From Rhizomys pruinosus (Eukaryota > Chordata > Mammalia > Rodentia > Spalacidae): a stretch of 64,000 bases of DNA. Positions within the stretch are counted from its first letter, which is position 1. Each line of letters begins with the position of its first letter. Shown one piece after another: positions 36,181 to 48,069 of the stretch. A program made the translations under genes and the position numbers. The notes below the pieces were generated by a model that made no database searches, was not told the DNA's origin, and saw nothing but the letters and a program-made list of their open reading frames with translations. The DNA is taken from positions 1,039,745 to 1,103,744 of the forward strand of contig VZQC01009555.1 in assembly GCA_009823505.1 (NCBI GenBank), read 5' to 3'.

Positions 36181-37085
36181 TGAATCAATCCAGGAAAAAT
36201 CGAGGTACAGGAACCTCAGCAGAAAATAGGGAATCTATCTTCTAGGAAGCCTCTCTTTCCAGCTGAACAACTTTGGGACATTGCCACCCAATGTGCCCTC
36301 TGGTTCTCTGCTACTAGCCTTTCTTTCTTCCTTGCAACTATCCACCCTCATGTTTGGGTGCTGGGCTACGAGTCCCATGTGCTTGGCTGCACCAGCCTGG
36401 CAGCTGTGTGTTTAAAACCGAGGCTTTTAAATAATTTTATCTGGCCTGAGATGGATGCTCTGGGTTTTAAACCAAAGAAGAAAAAAATATGTTAAATGGA
36501 CCTTCCCAGATTTCTCAGGCTCCCTTGGCCCTCTGCATTCCAAAGTTTGGCCACCATGACTTAATCCTAAACACTCTGGCTATTTGAGCCCTGGCTTCTT
36601 TCTAATGCTAAATAAGGATCTCCACACCAAAAGCTGAAAAAAACAAGCACCAACATTTTCAAAGGGACATATTTTTCTCAGCTATTTCTCCTAAGCTCCA
36701 ACAAGGCTTCTACCTAGAATATTGCAAAGAGCAAAAAAGGTCTAACACAGTCTCTAGTGCCTTATAAGAAGCATGGAGTTGGTCACACACTCATCACCCA
36801 GGTGGGTCTCTGGCACACAGGCTTGCTGCTGCCCACCCTGGGCGGGTGCCTGCCACCCACCACTAGAACCATAGAGGGGAACTGTGTGCAAGGATAGAAG
36901 GAGAGCCAGTGGCACACACTCGTCGCCCAGGCGGGGTCCAGTGCACAGGCCAAAGGAGTAACACCCTCCTCTCCTGCTCAAGCTACTGGTACTGTGGTGA
37001 AAAGGATAAACTGCTGGTGCTGTGGTTTACTGTGGTTGGGATGATCCAGCAGTGTCAGTGATTCTAGGCTGTACATCCAAAGCTG
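36181..37085 (+). pseudogene. proviral leader/internal remnant, non-coding
   Basis: Lies between the PBS-like site and the first L1 insertion, where leader and gag would be expected. Stops in all frames; no gag motif recognised. Assigned by position only. Confidence 0.4.
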
Positions 37086-39378
37086 AGGAAGAAACAAAAG
37101 CATAACAGAGTAAATAAATACCTAGACCAAGAATGCAAGTGAAAAATAAGTTGAAAGGAAACAATACACATCTCTCAATAATAACCTAAAATAATAATGG
37201 TCTAAACTCCCCAATCAAAAGACATAAACTGGGAGAATGGATTAGCAAACAGAATAAAACTATATGCTGCCTATAAGAAACCCATCTCACCCTCAAGGAT
37301 TCACCAAAGCTTAACCAAGAGAGATTGACACTTAAACAGACCCATAATACTTGAGGAAATTGAAGATGTAATAAAAATCCTCTGAACTTAAAAAAGGCCC
37401 AGGCACAGATGGTTCCACAGCAGAATTCTATAAAAAATTTAAAGAGGTCTTACAACCATTACTACTCAAACTTTTCAGAAGGATACAAACTGAGGAAAAT
37501 CTCCCAAATTCCTTCTTTGAAGCCAGCATCATCCTAATACTGAAACCAGACAAAGACACAAACAAGAAAGAAAAGTATAGACCCATATCATTAATGAACA
37601 CAGATGCAAAAATTCTCAACAGAATACATGCAAATTGCATACAGACCCACATCAAAAAGATCATCCATCATAACGAAGTTGGATTCATACCAGACACGCA
37701 GGGATGGTTCAACATAAGTAAATCAATAAATATCATAAAACACATAAATGGACTGGAAGACAAAAACCACACAATCATCTCAATTGATGCAGAAAAAGCT
37801 TTTGACAAAATCCAGCATCCCTTCGTGCTTAAAGTCCTAGAGGGAATTGCACTGGAGGGATCATTCCTCAAGGTAATCAAAGTCATATACAAGAAACCCA
37901 CAGCCAACATCATTCTAAATGGAGAAAAGTTGGAAGCATTCCCCTTTTAAGGAATTCCTAAAGGAATTCCCCTTTAGGCAGGAACATGGCAAGGTTGTCC
38001 ACTATCACCACTCCTCTTCAATATAGTGCTTGAAATGCTTGCCAGGGCAATAAGGTGAGAGAACAAAATTAAAGGAATACTAATTGGAAAAGAGGAAGCA
38101 AAACTATCCCTTTTTGCAGATTATATGATAGTTTACCTAAGGAATGCTAAAAACTCCAACAGAAAACTCTTAGAAATGATTAAAAGTTTCAGTAAAGTGG
38201 CGGGATACAAAATTAACCTAGAAAAATCAGTAGCCTTTCTTTACACCAACAATAAGCAACTGGAGAAGGAATATAAGGAGACCTTCCCACTCACAATAGC
38301 CTCAAAAAAAAAAAAAAAACCTAGGAAGAAGCCTAACCAAAGACACTGAAGACATCTACAACTTTTTAAACCCTGAAGGAGATTGAAAATGACATCAAAA
38401 GATGGAAAGACCTCCCATGCTCATGGATTGGAAAAATTAATGTAGTAAAAATGTCCATTCTACCCAAATTAATATACAGATTCAATGCAATCCCAATCAA
38501 AATCCCCATGAGCTTTTTCACAGACTTGGAAAAAATCCTTAAATTCATATGGAAAAACAAAATACCCCAAATAGCTAAAGCAACCCCAAGTGAAAAGTGC
38601 AATACAGGGGGGAGTACTTTACCAGAATCCAAGCTTACATTACAGGGCTATAGTCATAAAGACAGCCTGGTACTGGCAAAAGAAAACAGACCCTTTGACC
38701 AATGGAACAAAATTGAAGATCCAAACTTGAGCTCATATAACTTCAACCACCTCATATTTTTTTAATATTTTTTATTTATTTTGTATGTGTATGAATGTAC
38801 TGTATGCATGTAAGTTTGTGCACCCGTGTCGTGCAATGCCGCAGAGGTCAGAAGAGGGTGTCGGATTCCCCTGGAACTGGAGTTAAAGACGGCTCTCAGC
38901 CACCATGTGGGTGCTGGGGATTGAACCTGGGTCCTCTGCAAGAGCAGTCAGCACTCTTAACCACTAGGCCATCTCTCCAGCCCAGCCACCTCATATTTGA
39001 CAAAGGGGCCAAAAAGCCTCAATGGAAGGAAATATAGATCTTTCAGCAAATGGGTGTTGGCGAAAACAATCGGACCACCACTTAGAAGACAGAATTTAAA
39101 CCCCCTGACCCTCGACCCTTACAAAAATAAACCCCAAGTGGATCAAAGATTCTAACCTGAAACCAAGAGCCCGTGAAGGGTGATAGAAGAAAAGCTCAGA
39201 CACAACCAGCAAGTGCCTAGCAGGTAGAAAAAGAAAGACTTTTTAAAAAATCAAACGCTGCACAGAGAAATAAGGACAACAGCTGACAAGTGGGACCTCA
39301 TCGTAAACGCAAAAGCGTTTGTATAGCTAAAGAAAAAATCAGGAAGTGAAGAAAAATCAGCAGAGTGGGGAGGAAACC
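37086..39378 (+). mobile_element. L1 ORF2 segment inside the provirus
   Basis: Starts in the ORF1-ORF2 spacer ('cctagaccaagaatgcaagtg') and runs through a deleted endonuclease region. The RT region has a 118-codon open frame (37594-37950, with [14 protein letters not shown]). The RT active site reads F-A-D-Y (about 38115-38127) where F-A-D-D is expected. It stops in ORF2 at 39378 without a 3' UTR, where an oppositely oriented L1 begins. Confidence 0.85.
38760..38985 (-). mobile_element. B2/B3-family SINE, young-looking
   Basis: Full-length reverse B2 with a perfect 13-bp flanking repeat CCACCTCATATTT (38747-38759 and 38986-38998). It shows the 'tttgtgcacccgtgtcgtgcaatgcc' block typical of this species. 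Confidence 0.96.
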
Positions 39379-39437
39379 CACTTGTCAAATTGTCAACATT
39401 TAATTTCCTGCTCGCTGCTGTTGGATTAGAAAGTCTT

Positions 39438-39694
39438 GTCCATCATGGAGAGATGCATCAGTCAGTTAAGAACAACACTGACCTGCCCTTGGTGGACCCC
39501 ATTTCAATTTCCAGCACCCATGGTGGCTAAGGAACCTCTTAAGGTGGGCGGGTGTGTTTCATGAAATGCCTATCGCAGTGGGGAGGGGAGACAGGGCTGA
39601 TCCTGTGAGTTCAAGCCAGCCTGGTCTACAGAGTTGTTAGTTCCTTCAGCCGCTGGGGCTATAGGAGACCGCATCTCAAAAAACAAACAAAAAA
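39438..39694 (+). mobile_element. B2 head plus B1, composite SINE insertion
   Basis: 39445-39540 is a truncated B2-like head and 39550-39690 a B1. Both lie inside one 8-bp duplication AAAGTCTT (39430-39437 and 39695-39702), so they may have inserted as one chimera. Confidence 0.75.
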
Positions 39695-40078
39695 AAGTCT
39701 TTTCTACAACACTATGTCCTTTGTAGATTGCTAACCAGAATGTTATTCTTCTATTTACGCTTCAGAGGTTTGGGGTTTCCCATTGAGGGCTTTGACCCAC
39801 TTTAGTGGATTTTTTATAGGTGAGAGGTAGGGGTTTAATTATGTCTACAAGTGGGACCAGTTTTGCCCAACACCATTGCTGAGGGAGAGCGTCTTTCCTC
39901 CATTGAGTCTTTGGCCACTTTTGTCAAATATGAGGTGGCTGAAAATTGTATGGTCTCAATGGTTGGATCTTCAGTTTTTGTTCCATTGGTCTACAGGTCC
40001 TGTTTTTGTATTTGTGCCAGTGACCAGGCTGTTTGTTATGACTATATATCCCTTAGTAGTTAGTTGAAATCTGGTATA

Positions 40079-40422
40079 AGGCCCCTGAGCATTTGCCAAG
40101 CAGTTGGGGTGATGCATTTAGGAAACACAACAACAACAGAAAGGACTGCATCAAAGAACTGACTGAAACAGTGAACTTCTGCTCAAAACAGTCAACTTCC
40201 ACATGGAGAATATCGAGAAAGACTGAGAAAGAGATGAAAAGCATGTTTGGCAGAATACATGAGCTCTGGTGGGGTGGGGGCATAGGGTGGGGAACACGGG
40301 TCTAGATTTGATAATCTTGTACAAAATATATATTAAAAAAATAAGAAGGAAAGAAAGAAAGAGAGAAAAAGAAAAGAAAGAAAGAAAGGAAGGAAGGAAG
40401 AAAGAAAGAAAGAAAAGAAAAA
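40079..40422 (+). mobile_element. L1 3' UTR-only insertion with (GAAA)n tail
   Basis: Similar to the 3' UTR at 20830-21055 ('aggactggatcaaagaatag' there, 'aggactgcatcaaagaactg' here). It ends in a (GAAA)n-type tail (40340-40420). Flanks are GAAATCTGGTATA and GAAATCTGATATA (40066-40078 and 40423-40435), a 13-bp TSD with one change. Confidence 0.88.
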
Positions 40423-41636
40423 GAAATCTGATATAGAAATCCCCCCTGTATTGCTCTTTTCACTCAGGGTTGCTTTGGCTGTTGGGATCTTTTGTTTTTA
40501 TTTTTCCAAGCCTGTGAAGAAACTCTTGGGGATTTTAATTGGTATTGCATTGAATCTGTATATTAATTTGGATAGAATGTGCATTTTACTATATTAATTT
40601 TTCCAGTCCATGAGCATGGGAGGTCTTTACATCTTCCAATGTCTTCTTCAATCTCCTTTTGCAGGGGTTTAAAATTTTTGACGTAGAGATCTTTGGTGTC
40701 TTTGGTTAGATTTGTTCCTAGGTATTTTTTTGTTTCTGAGGCTATTGTGAGTGGGAAGGTCTCCTTGTATTCCTTCTTCAGTTGCTTGTTGTTGGTGTAA
40801 AGAAAGGCTACTGATTTTTCTAGGATAATTTTGTATCCCACAACTTTACGGAAACTCTAAATCATTTCTAGGAGTTTTCTGGTGGAGTTTTAACATGCTT
40901 TAGGTAAATTATCATATTGTCTGCAAAAAGGGATAGCTTGACTTCCTCTTTTCTAATTAGTACTCCTTTAATTTCCTTTTCTTGCTTTACTGGCCTAGCA
41001 ATTGTTTCAAGCTCTATATTTAAGAGGAGTGGCAATAGGGGGCAGCCTTGCCGGGTTCTTAAGGAGAATGTTTCTAATTTTTATCCATTTAGCATGACGT
41101 TGGTGTGGGTTTCTTGTATATGGCTTTGATTACATTGAGGAATGATCACTCCAGTCCAATTCCCTCTAAGACTTTAAGCAAGAAGGGATGGTGGGTTTTG
41201 TAGAAGGCTTTTTCTGCATCAATTGAGATGACCATGTGTTTTTTGTATTTTAGTCTATTTATATGTTTTTTGATATTTATTGATTTTCATATGGTGAACC
41301 ATCCCTGCATCTCTGGTATGAATCCAACTTGGTCATGATGGATGCTCTTTTTGATGTGGGTCTGTATGTGTTTTGCAAGTGTTTTAACTGTGTTCATTAA
41401 TGAGATAAATCTATAGTTCTCTTTTTTGGTTGTATCTTTGCCTGGTTTTGGTATTAGAGTGATGCTGGCTTCAGAGAAGGAATTTGGGAGATTGCCCTCT
41501 GCTTGTATCCTTCTGAACAGTTTGAGTAATAATGGCTTAAGTCTTTTTGAAATGTTTTATAGAATTCTGCTGTGAAACCATCTGGGCCTGGGATTTTTTT
41601 AGTAGGGAGGTTTCTTATTACATTTTCAATTTATTA

Positions 41637-43152
41637 TTTTCTAGCAGAGGGCAGGTGAGGGAGAGGAAGAAGGACCTGTGTACAAGTTAGTGTGGGAAGG
41701 CAGCGGGGCCACTGTCTCCTCCCTTAACAGGAAATCCAACTGGTTCTTTCACAGTGTGCCTGACTGGTTCTAAGGTCTCAGCATGCTCCAGGGGCGCTAT
41801 CTGAAGGACACAGATGCCCTTCAGAGTGACCAGGGAGCAGAGAGAGTGCAGAGGCAGCTGGGGGGGGGGGCTGTGATGGGAGGCTTGGAACAGAGCCTCA
41901 GCAGTGTGTCTGTGTGATGAACCTTTCAGTAGAGGGCTCAGGATGGGTGATGGATCTGAAGGTTTGATGATAGTTAAAGAGCAAAAAGCCACTTTTTACA
42001 GCCTGTCACTTGTGCAATTTTAAACACACAAAGCTCATCTGCCCAGGTAGAGGATGTGAGGGTGTTGGCCTAGCTGGGAGGATAGAAGGGTGAAGATAAA
42101 TGAAAGGGGCAGTGGAGAGAATTGCAGTGTCTCTCCTGGCTGGGAAGGCATGTGAGGACTGGGGAGGGGGCATCATGGCTAAGATCCTTTGGGCAGGACA
42201 GCCTGGATGCTAGCTCAAGGGAAAGAGTGTAGGGTATTTCTAGGGATCCAAGCATCTAAAGCCCTAAAAATGTTTGTGGTACCTGAAGTGTAGATACCAG
42301 GTACAGCTGGGACCAGGGTGGAGCTCAGGGTCTTCACTGAGGGAGAGGGCCAGAGGTTAGAGTTCCCAGCTAAGGAGTAGGTATGCTGACCTATCGAAGC
42401 CAGAATCCTCAATCGATGGAGCAGCTGTGGATGGGTCCCTCGCTGCAGCCCTGGCTAAGCTGGCTAGTGCTTGGCTTTCCACCTGGGGACAGTAACTAGG
42501 AGTAGTCCTGTCCTGAGTGGAAGTGGGTGGAAGTCCCCTGAAATGAGGAAATACAGAGGCTGTCATGGGAATGCGGTACTGGATCTCAACTTGGGGATAA
42601 AAGCTGGAGATGTCACTTGACCACACAGAGGATACAGGACAAAGCTGCCTCATCCAGAAATTACTGCCCCATGGCACCCATGTGTAAGTCCAGGGGGCTG
42701 GGTAGGCTTGTGATATGATCCACACATGACGGTAGGGCAACGGCAGGAGATCCTCATGAAAGGCCATGGGACTGGCTCACTTAGAAGCCAGTTTCTCACA
42801 TAAGCCCAGAGATCATAGCCAGGATTGGTGTCCATTCCATGGACCCAGATATCTGTGCATCTGTGGGTCTCCTTGGGTGCCTGGTAGGCACAAGTGATGT
42901 TTCTTCTCATAGTTTGTTCCTCAGTGCTGCCTGTCTCCATCATGCATGAGCTATGCTCCTTCACAAGCCAGATCTCACCGAGCAGACTGGCCTGTTTGGT
43001 CTCCTTGGCTAGCAGTCCTTTCCTCCCTAGCTGGGTGTGGTCACCTTCACAGCAGGTCAATGGAGGGACAGACTGGTCACTGAAGGTCAATGAGGGATGG
43101 GCAGGTCACTGAGCCAACACTGCAACACCAGGCTCCCCTCAAAAGCCTGTAG
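41637..43152 (-). other. unrecognised 3' partner of the chimeric retrocopy
   Basis: Two overlapping minus-strand frames (42650-43090, 146 codons; 42357-42767, 136 codons) could be one reading frame broken by a frameshift near 42700-42770, rich in Trp, Tyr and Pro. Further left only short frames remain, possibly a 3' UTR. I recognise no family. It is neither L1, ERV nor SINE as far as I can see. Confidence 0.45.
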
Positions 43153-43640
43153 CTGTTTGGTTTTGATAGAGCCTCTCTCATCAATGGGTTCTCCATTGGC
43201 ATTCATGATTCTGCCCAAGGTCTCAGGACCAACAGGGATTTTGATTGGTGCACCTGAATCCAGGACTTTCTGGCCCCTAACCAAGCCTTCAGTACCATCC
43301 ATGGCAATGATTCTTACAGTACTCTCACCCAAATGTTGGGTCACCTCCAAAACCAGCCTGGTCTCCCTGCCTTGCACTTCCAGGCCATTTAGGATGGGTG
43401 GTAATCCTTCATCGAACTGGATGTCCACCATGGTGCTGATGACCGCCACAATGCATCCATTGGCTGCACCTGCCTTTGGCTGCATAGTCTCTAGCAGAAT
43501 GGACCGGTGGGCGGGGCTCTCTGGAGAAGCTGTGGTTGCAGGAGCGATGCTGAAGGGCTGAGTCCCTGCAGGGCCCCAGATGCTGAGTCCAAGACCACTC
43601 GCCCCACAAGACTCAACAGGGTGGAATCCTGGTGGAGACT
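43153..43640 (-). pseudogene. ATP5F1B: ATP5F1B (mitochondrial ATP synthase beta) processed pseudogene fragment
   Basis: ATP5F1B is the catalytic beta subunit of mitochondrial ATP synthase. The minus strand encodes [20 protein letters not shown] and later [20 protein letters not shown], then [14 protein letters not shown], which are diagnostic of its N-terminal beta-barrel region. The transit-peptide region is present upstream but frame-shifted ([10 protein letters not shown] is read in another frame). Only about the first quarter of the coding sequence exists; the nucleotide-binding P-loop and catalytic residues are absent. There are no introns, so it derives from mRNA. Similarity ends abruptly after the codons KTKQ at 43153. 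Confidence 0.93.
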
Positions 43641-45725
43641 CATTGAGTTTCTTCATATATTATGGGTCTGTTTAAGCTGTCAATCTCATCTTGGTTAGGC
43701 TTAAGTGATTCCCAGATATTCATCCATTTCTCTTAGGTTTTCAAATTTAGTAGAGTATACTTTTTTAACTATCTCCATATGATTGTCTGGATCTCTTCAT
43801 TGTCTGTTGTGATATTTCCCCTTTCATCACAAATTCTGTTGATTTGGAGTTGCTCTTTCTTGTGGTTAACTGGGCTAGAGGTCTGTCTATCTTGTTTATT
43901 CTTTCAAAGAACCAACTTTTGGATTCATTGATTTTTTTGTATTGTTTTCTTTGTTTCTATTTCATTGATTTCTGCTTTGATTTTTGTTCTTTCTTCCTGT
44001 CTATTGGGTTCAGGTATCATTTGTTGTTGTTTCTCAAGTATATTTAGCTGGAGTGTTAGATTGTTTATTTGTGCTCTTTCTGTTTGTTTGTTTGTTTGTT
44101 TGTTTGTTTTTAATGTAAGCACCCAGGGCTATAAATTTCCCTCTTAGGACTGCTTTTAAAGTAGCCCATAGGCTTTGTTGTGTTGTATGGTCATTGTCAT
44201 TTAATTCCAGGAATGTTATTTCTTTCTTTATTTCTTCCTTGACCCATTCATTATTCAGGAGTGTGTTGTTTAGTCTCCATATGTTCTTGTAGATAGGAGG
44301 GCTTATCCTGGTGCTGATATTGAGCTTTATTGCACTGTGACCTGATAGAATGCATGAAATTATTTCAATCTTTTTATATTTGTGGAGGATTTTTCTATGT
44401 CCCAATATGTGGTTGATTTTGGAGAATGTTCCATGGGGAGCTGAGTAGAAAGTGTATTCTCTGGCATTTGGGTGGAATATTCAGTAGATGTCCGTGAGGT
44501 CCATTTGGCGTATTGTATCATTCAGTTCAAATGTCTCCCTGTTTATTCTTTGTCCAGTTGACCTGTCCAAAGGGCTGAGTGGGGTATTGAAATCCCCTAC
44601 TATAAGTGTGCTGGGATTAATCTGTGCCTTGAGGTCCTGGATAATGGTGCTTATAAAGTTTGGTGCACCAGAGTTTGGTGCATATATATTCATGACTGTG
44701 AAATCTTCATGGTTAATTGTTCCTTTCATAAGGATATAAAGGTCTTCTTTGTCTCTTCTGATTACTTTTAGTTTGAAGTCCATTTTGTCTGATATTAAAA
44801 TAGCAACTCCTGCTTTCTTTTTGGTATCATTTGCTTGGTACCAAATATTTCTTCCATCCTTTCACCTTAAATTGGTGTCTGTCCTTGAGGGCCAGATGGA
44901 TTTCTTGTAGACAACATATAGATGGATTCTGTTTCCTAATCCATTCTCCCAGTCTATGCCTTTTGATTGGGGAGTTTACTCCATTAATATTTAAGGTTAT
45001 AATTGAGAGATGTGTGTTGCTTCCTTTCACCTTAGTATCCATTTGCATTTTTGGTCTAGGTTCCTACTTCTGCAGTTATGCTTTTATTAATTTCACTTTC
45101 TAGGTGCTGAGGAATAGTTGCTCCTTTCCTCTGTCCTTTGAATTGCTTTTAGTATTCTCTGAAGGGTTGGTTTTGGGGACATGTATTCACTCATCTTGTT
45201 TATGTCATGAAAGAATTTTCTTTCTCTTTCAACTATAATCAACATTTTTGCTGAGTATAGTAACCTGGGCTGGCATCTATAGTCATTTAGTACTAGGAAT
45301 ACTTTGGTCCACGTTCTTCTTGTTTTCATAGTTTGCACTGAGAAGTCAGCTATAATTCTGATGGGTTTCCCCTTATATGTAACTTGTTTTTTCTCTTGTG
45401 GTTTTCAGTATTTTGGCTTTGTTTTGGGTGTCTAGTGTTTTAACCATGATACAGCGTAGGGAGCTTCTTTTCTGATCTTGTCTATTTGGTGTTCTATATG
45501 CTTCTTGTATTTGTATGGGTTTGTCTTTTTTTTACCTTGGGGAAATTTTTATCTATTATTTTGTTGAAGATCTGATCAATACCATTCTCTTGGGATCCTT
45601 CTCCTTCCTCTATCCTTATGATTTGGAGGTTTGGTCTTTTTATAGTGTCCCTAGGTAGGACACCTTTAAACAGATGGAGTGTTGGGTTTTTTGGTTTTAT
45701 ATTTTGCAAACCTGTGTTAAACATT

Positions 45726-45976
45726 TAGAGGGAATTAGTCATTAGTCATTTACACCCTACTCCAATGCTTACTAGGACATCTCAAAGACTGTGCTTTGTA
45801 ATAATATATATAAAATAACTGTTCCATCTACATATATGAGAATAAGTATTAAATAATTAGCAAATTTTAATAACTAAGGGGAAAACTGTTAGTAAATGTT
45901 ATTGTCTCATGGTATTAACCTAATATTCTGGTATAAAATTAAAATGACTGGCTATTTCCAAAATAAAAAATAGGAA
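45726..45976. other. AT-rich proviral or unknown sequence
   Basis: Lies between the L1 5' truncation and a B1. No coding potential. May be proviral interior. Confidence 0.35.
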
Positions 45977-46137
45977 CAGCTGGGTGTGGTAGAACACACC
46001 TTTAATCCTAGCACTTGGGAGGCAAAGGCAAGCGGATCTTTGTGAGTTCAAGGCCAGCCTGGTCTGCAGAGTGAGTTCCAGGCCAGCTGGAGCTACAGGG
46101 AGACCCTATCTGGAAAAGACCAAAAAAAAAAAAAATA
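45977..46137 (+). mobile_element. B1 SINE
   Basis: 'agctgggtgtggtagaacacacc' to 'agaccctatctggaaaagacc' plus poly(A). Confidence 0.95.
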
Positions 46138-47568
46138 GTAGGGTAGCACACTTAAGCTAATTAGGGATAGAAAGTTGTTAACTTTTAACCTACTCCTAAC
46201 TTGAACTAGATTCCTGGTTACAGCTTTGAGATTAAATAGGCATAAGCGTTCTCCATGTTTCTCTTGTATTATGCAAATGTTACCTATGACATTTCTTTTG
46301 CCCATAACAAGATAATTTGGCTCAAAAAAAAAGTGTGTTTTACCTCCTTGAACCAATAATATACAGTCCAAAAAAAGAACAGTTTAAATGGACCCAGTAA
46401 GCCTCTTCATCTTGGTTCCTATCTATAGGAATGTGATACAACTCCTCCCTTCTAAAAAACAAAAGAGACTGCTCTATTTGTACTGACAAAAACAAAAGGA
46501 AATATGCCTCCCTCTGGGATGCAGTTTGCAGAGCATCCTCCACTCTGAAACTTTTGTCAATTTTGAAATCAGAAATAACTCCAGTCAATAAATATTAGAG
46601 CCCTCTGACGGGCCATAATAAGATGTCATTGGTACAATAATCAGACAATGAAAACACCCAAATCTACTACAACTATGGGGAAAGAGTTTGCTTGTGTTGT
46701 CCCACAGATGGCACCCCCATCTGGGTTCCAGCAAAAATGTTCAAGAAATGCATCAAGATCCACCAGCAGGGCGAGCTGCCCTGTTAGAACATCAGAAAGC
46801 ATGGTAACATGGACAATCATTCCCATCATTCTGGACCAGTGGCCTACCTCTAAATTTTACTTTATGGTTAAATAAGATATATGGGTGGAAATAGGCTTCA
46901 TTACCAGGAGTTGTTGCCTAAGGAGGCCTTAGGAACCCTCAAAACAAAGGCTATTTGCCCATAATTTAGGGCACACATAAGAAACGAATAGTAAGACCCT
47001 ATTGCTGAAGATGACAATGTGATGTGAGCACGAGAAAGAAAAATTTATGCTGAGACCTTGCACTACAAATGGACAGCTGACCTTCATGGTTCCAGAGAGT
47101 GCTATGCAAATCACTGGGAAGAAATGGTCTCCAAAGCTCTACGACAGACCTCATGCACTGCACTTTCACATGCCAAGGAAGATGGAAGACAATTGTGGCA
47201 ACCTAGTACATCTATACCCCCCAAAATGCTAATGGATCTATGGCTTACTCCACTGATTCTAATGGGTGGGGGTGGGGGAATGACACAGGACTGATGCTGC
47301 CCCCTAGTGGCAGAAGACTTTATAGTTCACATTAGAAGGCTATTGCCATCTTATTGTTAAAGAGATATAATGCCCAGACTAAGATACCATCCAAGCATAT
47401 GTGTTTGTGCCCATAGAATAACTTTTTATATAGTTAATGTTTGTATAAATGTCTGTACTCCTTACCATTTGTGTTTTATTAGTAGAATTATGAGAAGACT
47501 TCTGAATGAGCCACCAGTCCACTGAAAACAGAACTTGGACAGACCCAAAACTTTGTCACCTCAGAGAA

Positions 47569-47574
<6 letters not shown>

Positions 47575-47614
<40 letters not shown>

Positions 47615-47690
47615 TTCTTCTTCTTCTTCTTCTTCTTCTTCCTCTTCCTCTTCCTCTTCCTCTTCCTCTCTTCCTCCTCCTCCTCCTCCA
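47575..47690. repeat. (CT)n/(CTT)n/(CCTCTT)n/(CCT)n composite microsatellite
   Basis: Four pyrimidine arrays in succession. The poly-Ser and poly-Glu frames across it are artefacts. Confidence 0.95.
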
Positions 47691-48058
47691 AGGTCCAGGG
47701 ACTCTTGTGGAAGAGGCTGGCACCTCAGGTTGTCGAGGGCCAAAAAAGGGGGGTGAATTGTGAGATCACAGAAGAAACAGACTGGACTTTTATTTGATCA
47801 GCATGTTTGTGTATGCAAACATCTCCAACTGGACTCCTGGGTTGTACAAGAATTGGACACAGATGCTTGCTGATTGGGTTCACATGGATATTGCTTATGT
47901 TTACTGCTTATTGGTAGTTAGTTTATCTTGTATTTGGCTTTTATGTGGACACTGGTTAGTCTTAGTGTTTTTTAAAAATAGTTAATGGCCATTTGGGCCA
48001 AAAAAGTTAACTGACCACCATTGTTACTGTGCTCTCTGAATTTATAGGAACAAAAACA

Positions 48059-48069
48059 GAAGGGGGAGG
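48059..48069 (+). promoter_or_regulatory. polypurine tract before the 3' LTR
   Basis: A purine-only run AGAGGGGGAGG directly abuts the TGTGGG start of the 3' LTR, the normal position for the plus-strand primer. Confidence 0.75.

Larger units (their letters stand above)
41637..43650 (-). pseudogene. ATP5F1B: chimeric retrocopy: ATP5F1B 5' part joined to an unknown sequence
   Basis: This block interrupts the minus-strand L1 and so arrived after it. Its 5' part (43153 to about 43640) derives from ATP5F1B mRNA. From 43152 leftwards the sequence is unrelated to ATP5F1B (41637-43152) and is described separately. The 3' end shows only a weak A-rich stretch (minus strand 'agaaaataataaa'). No intact product. 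Confidence 0.75.
39379..45725 (-). mobile_element. L1 (ORF1 C-terminus and most of ORF2) inside the provirus
   Basis: On the minus strand the order is ORF1 end (45724-45093), ORF2 endonuclease (45048-44480, with LNINGVNSPIKRHRL and CLQEIHLALKDRH segments), then RT (41630-40560). It ends in ORF2 at 39379 with no 3' UTR. It is 5'-truncated in ORF1 at 45725. Interrupted by a SINE pair (39438-39694), an L1 3' UTR piece (40079-40422) and a retrocopy (about 41637-43650). Many stops; inactive. Confidence 0.88.
46138..48069 (+). pseudogene. proviral 3' interior (pol end and possible env remnants)
   Basis: Holds no intact gene. A short stretch around 46676-46770 resembles the tryptophan- and proline-containing end of retroviral integrase. 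A 63-codon frame at 47797-47985 has two potential glycosylation sites (NWT) followed by a hydrophobic membrane-like stretch, in the position expected for the end of env. Both are weak and many stops intervene. A CT/CTT microsatellite (47575-47690) lies between. Confidence 0.5.

Noticed and set aside
36754..36981. 75-codon minus-strand frame in the proviral leader
   Set aside because: Lies opposite to the provirus, contains imperfect local repeats and has no gag or other motif.
37594..37950. 118-codon frame as a live reverse transcriptase
   Set aside because: It is an L1 ORF2 fragment; endonuclease is deleted, the active-site motif reads F-A-D-Y and the 3' part is missing.
43097..43561. 154-codon plus-strand frame
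   Set aside because: Shadow of the ATP5F1B pseudogene on the opposite strand.
47535..47756. Poly-Ser and poly-Glu reading frames
   Set aside because: Translations of the CT/CTT/CCT microsatellite.
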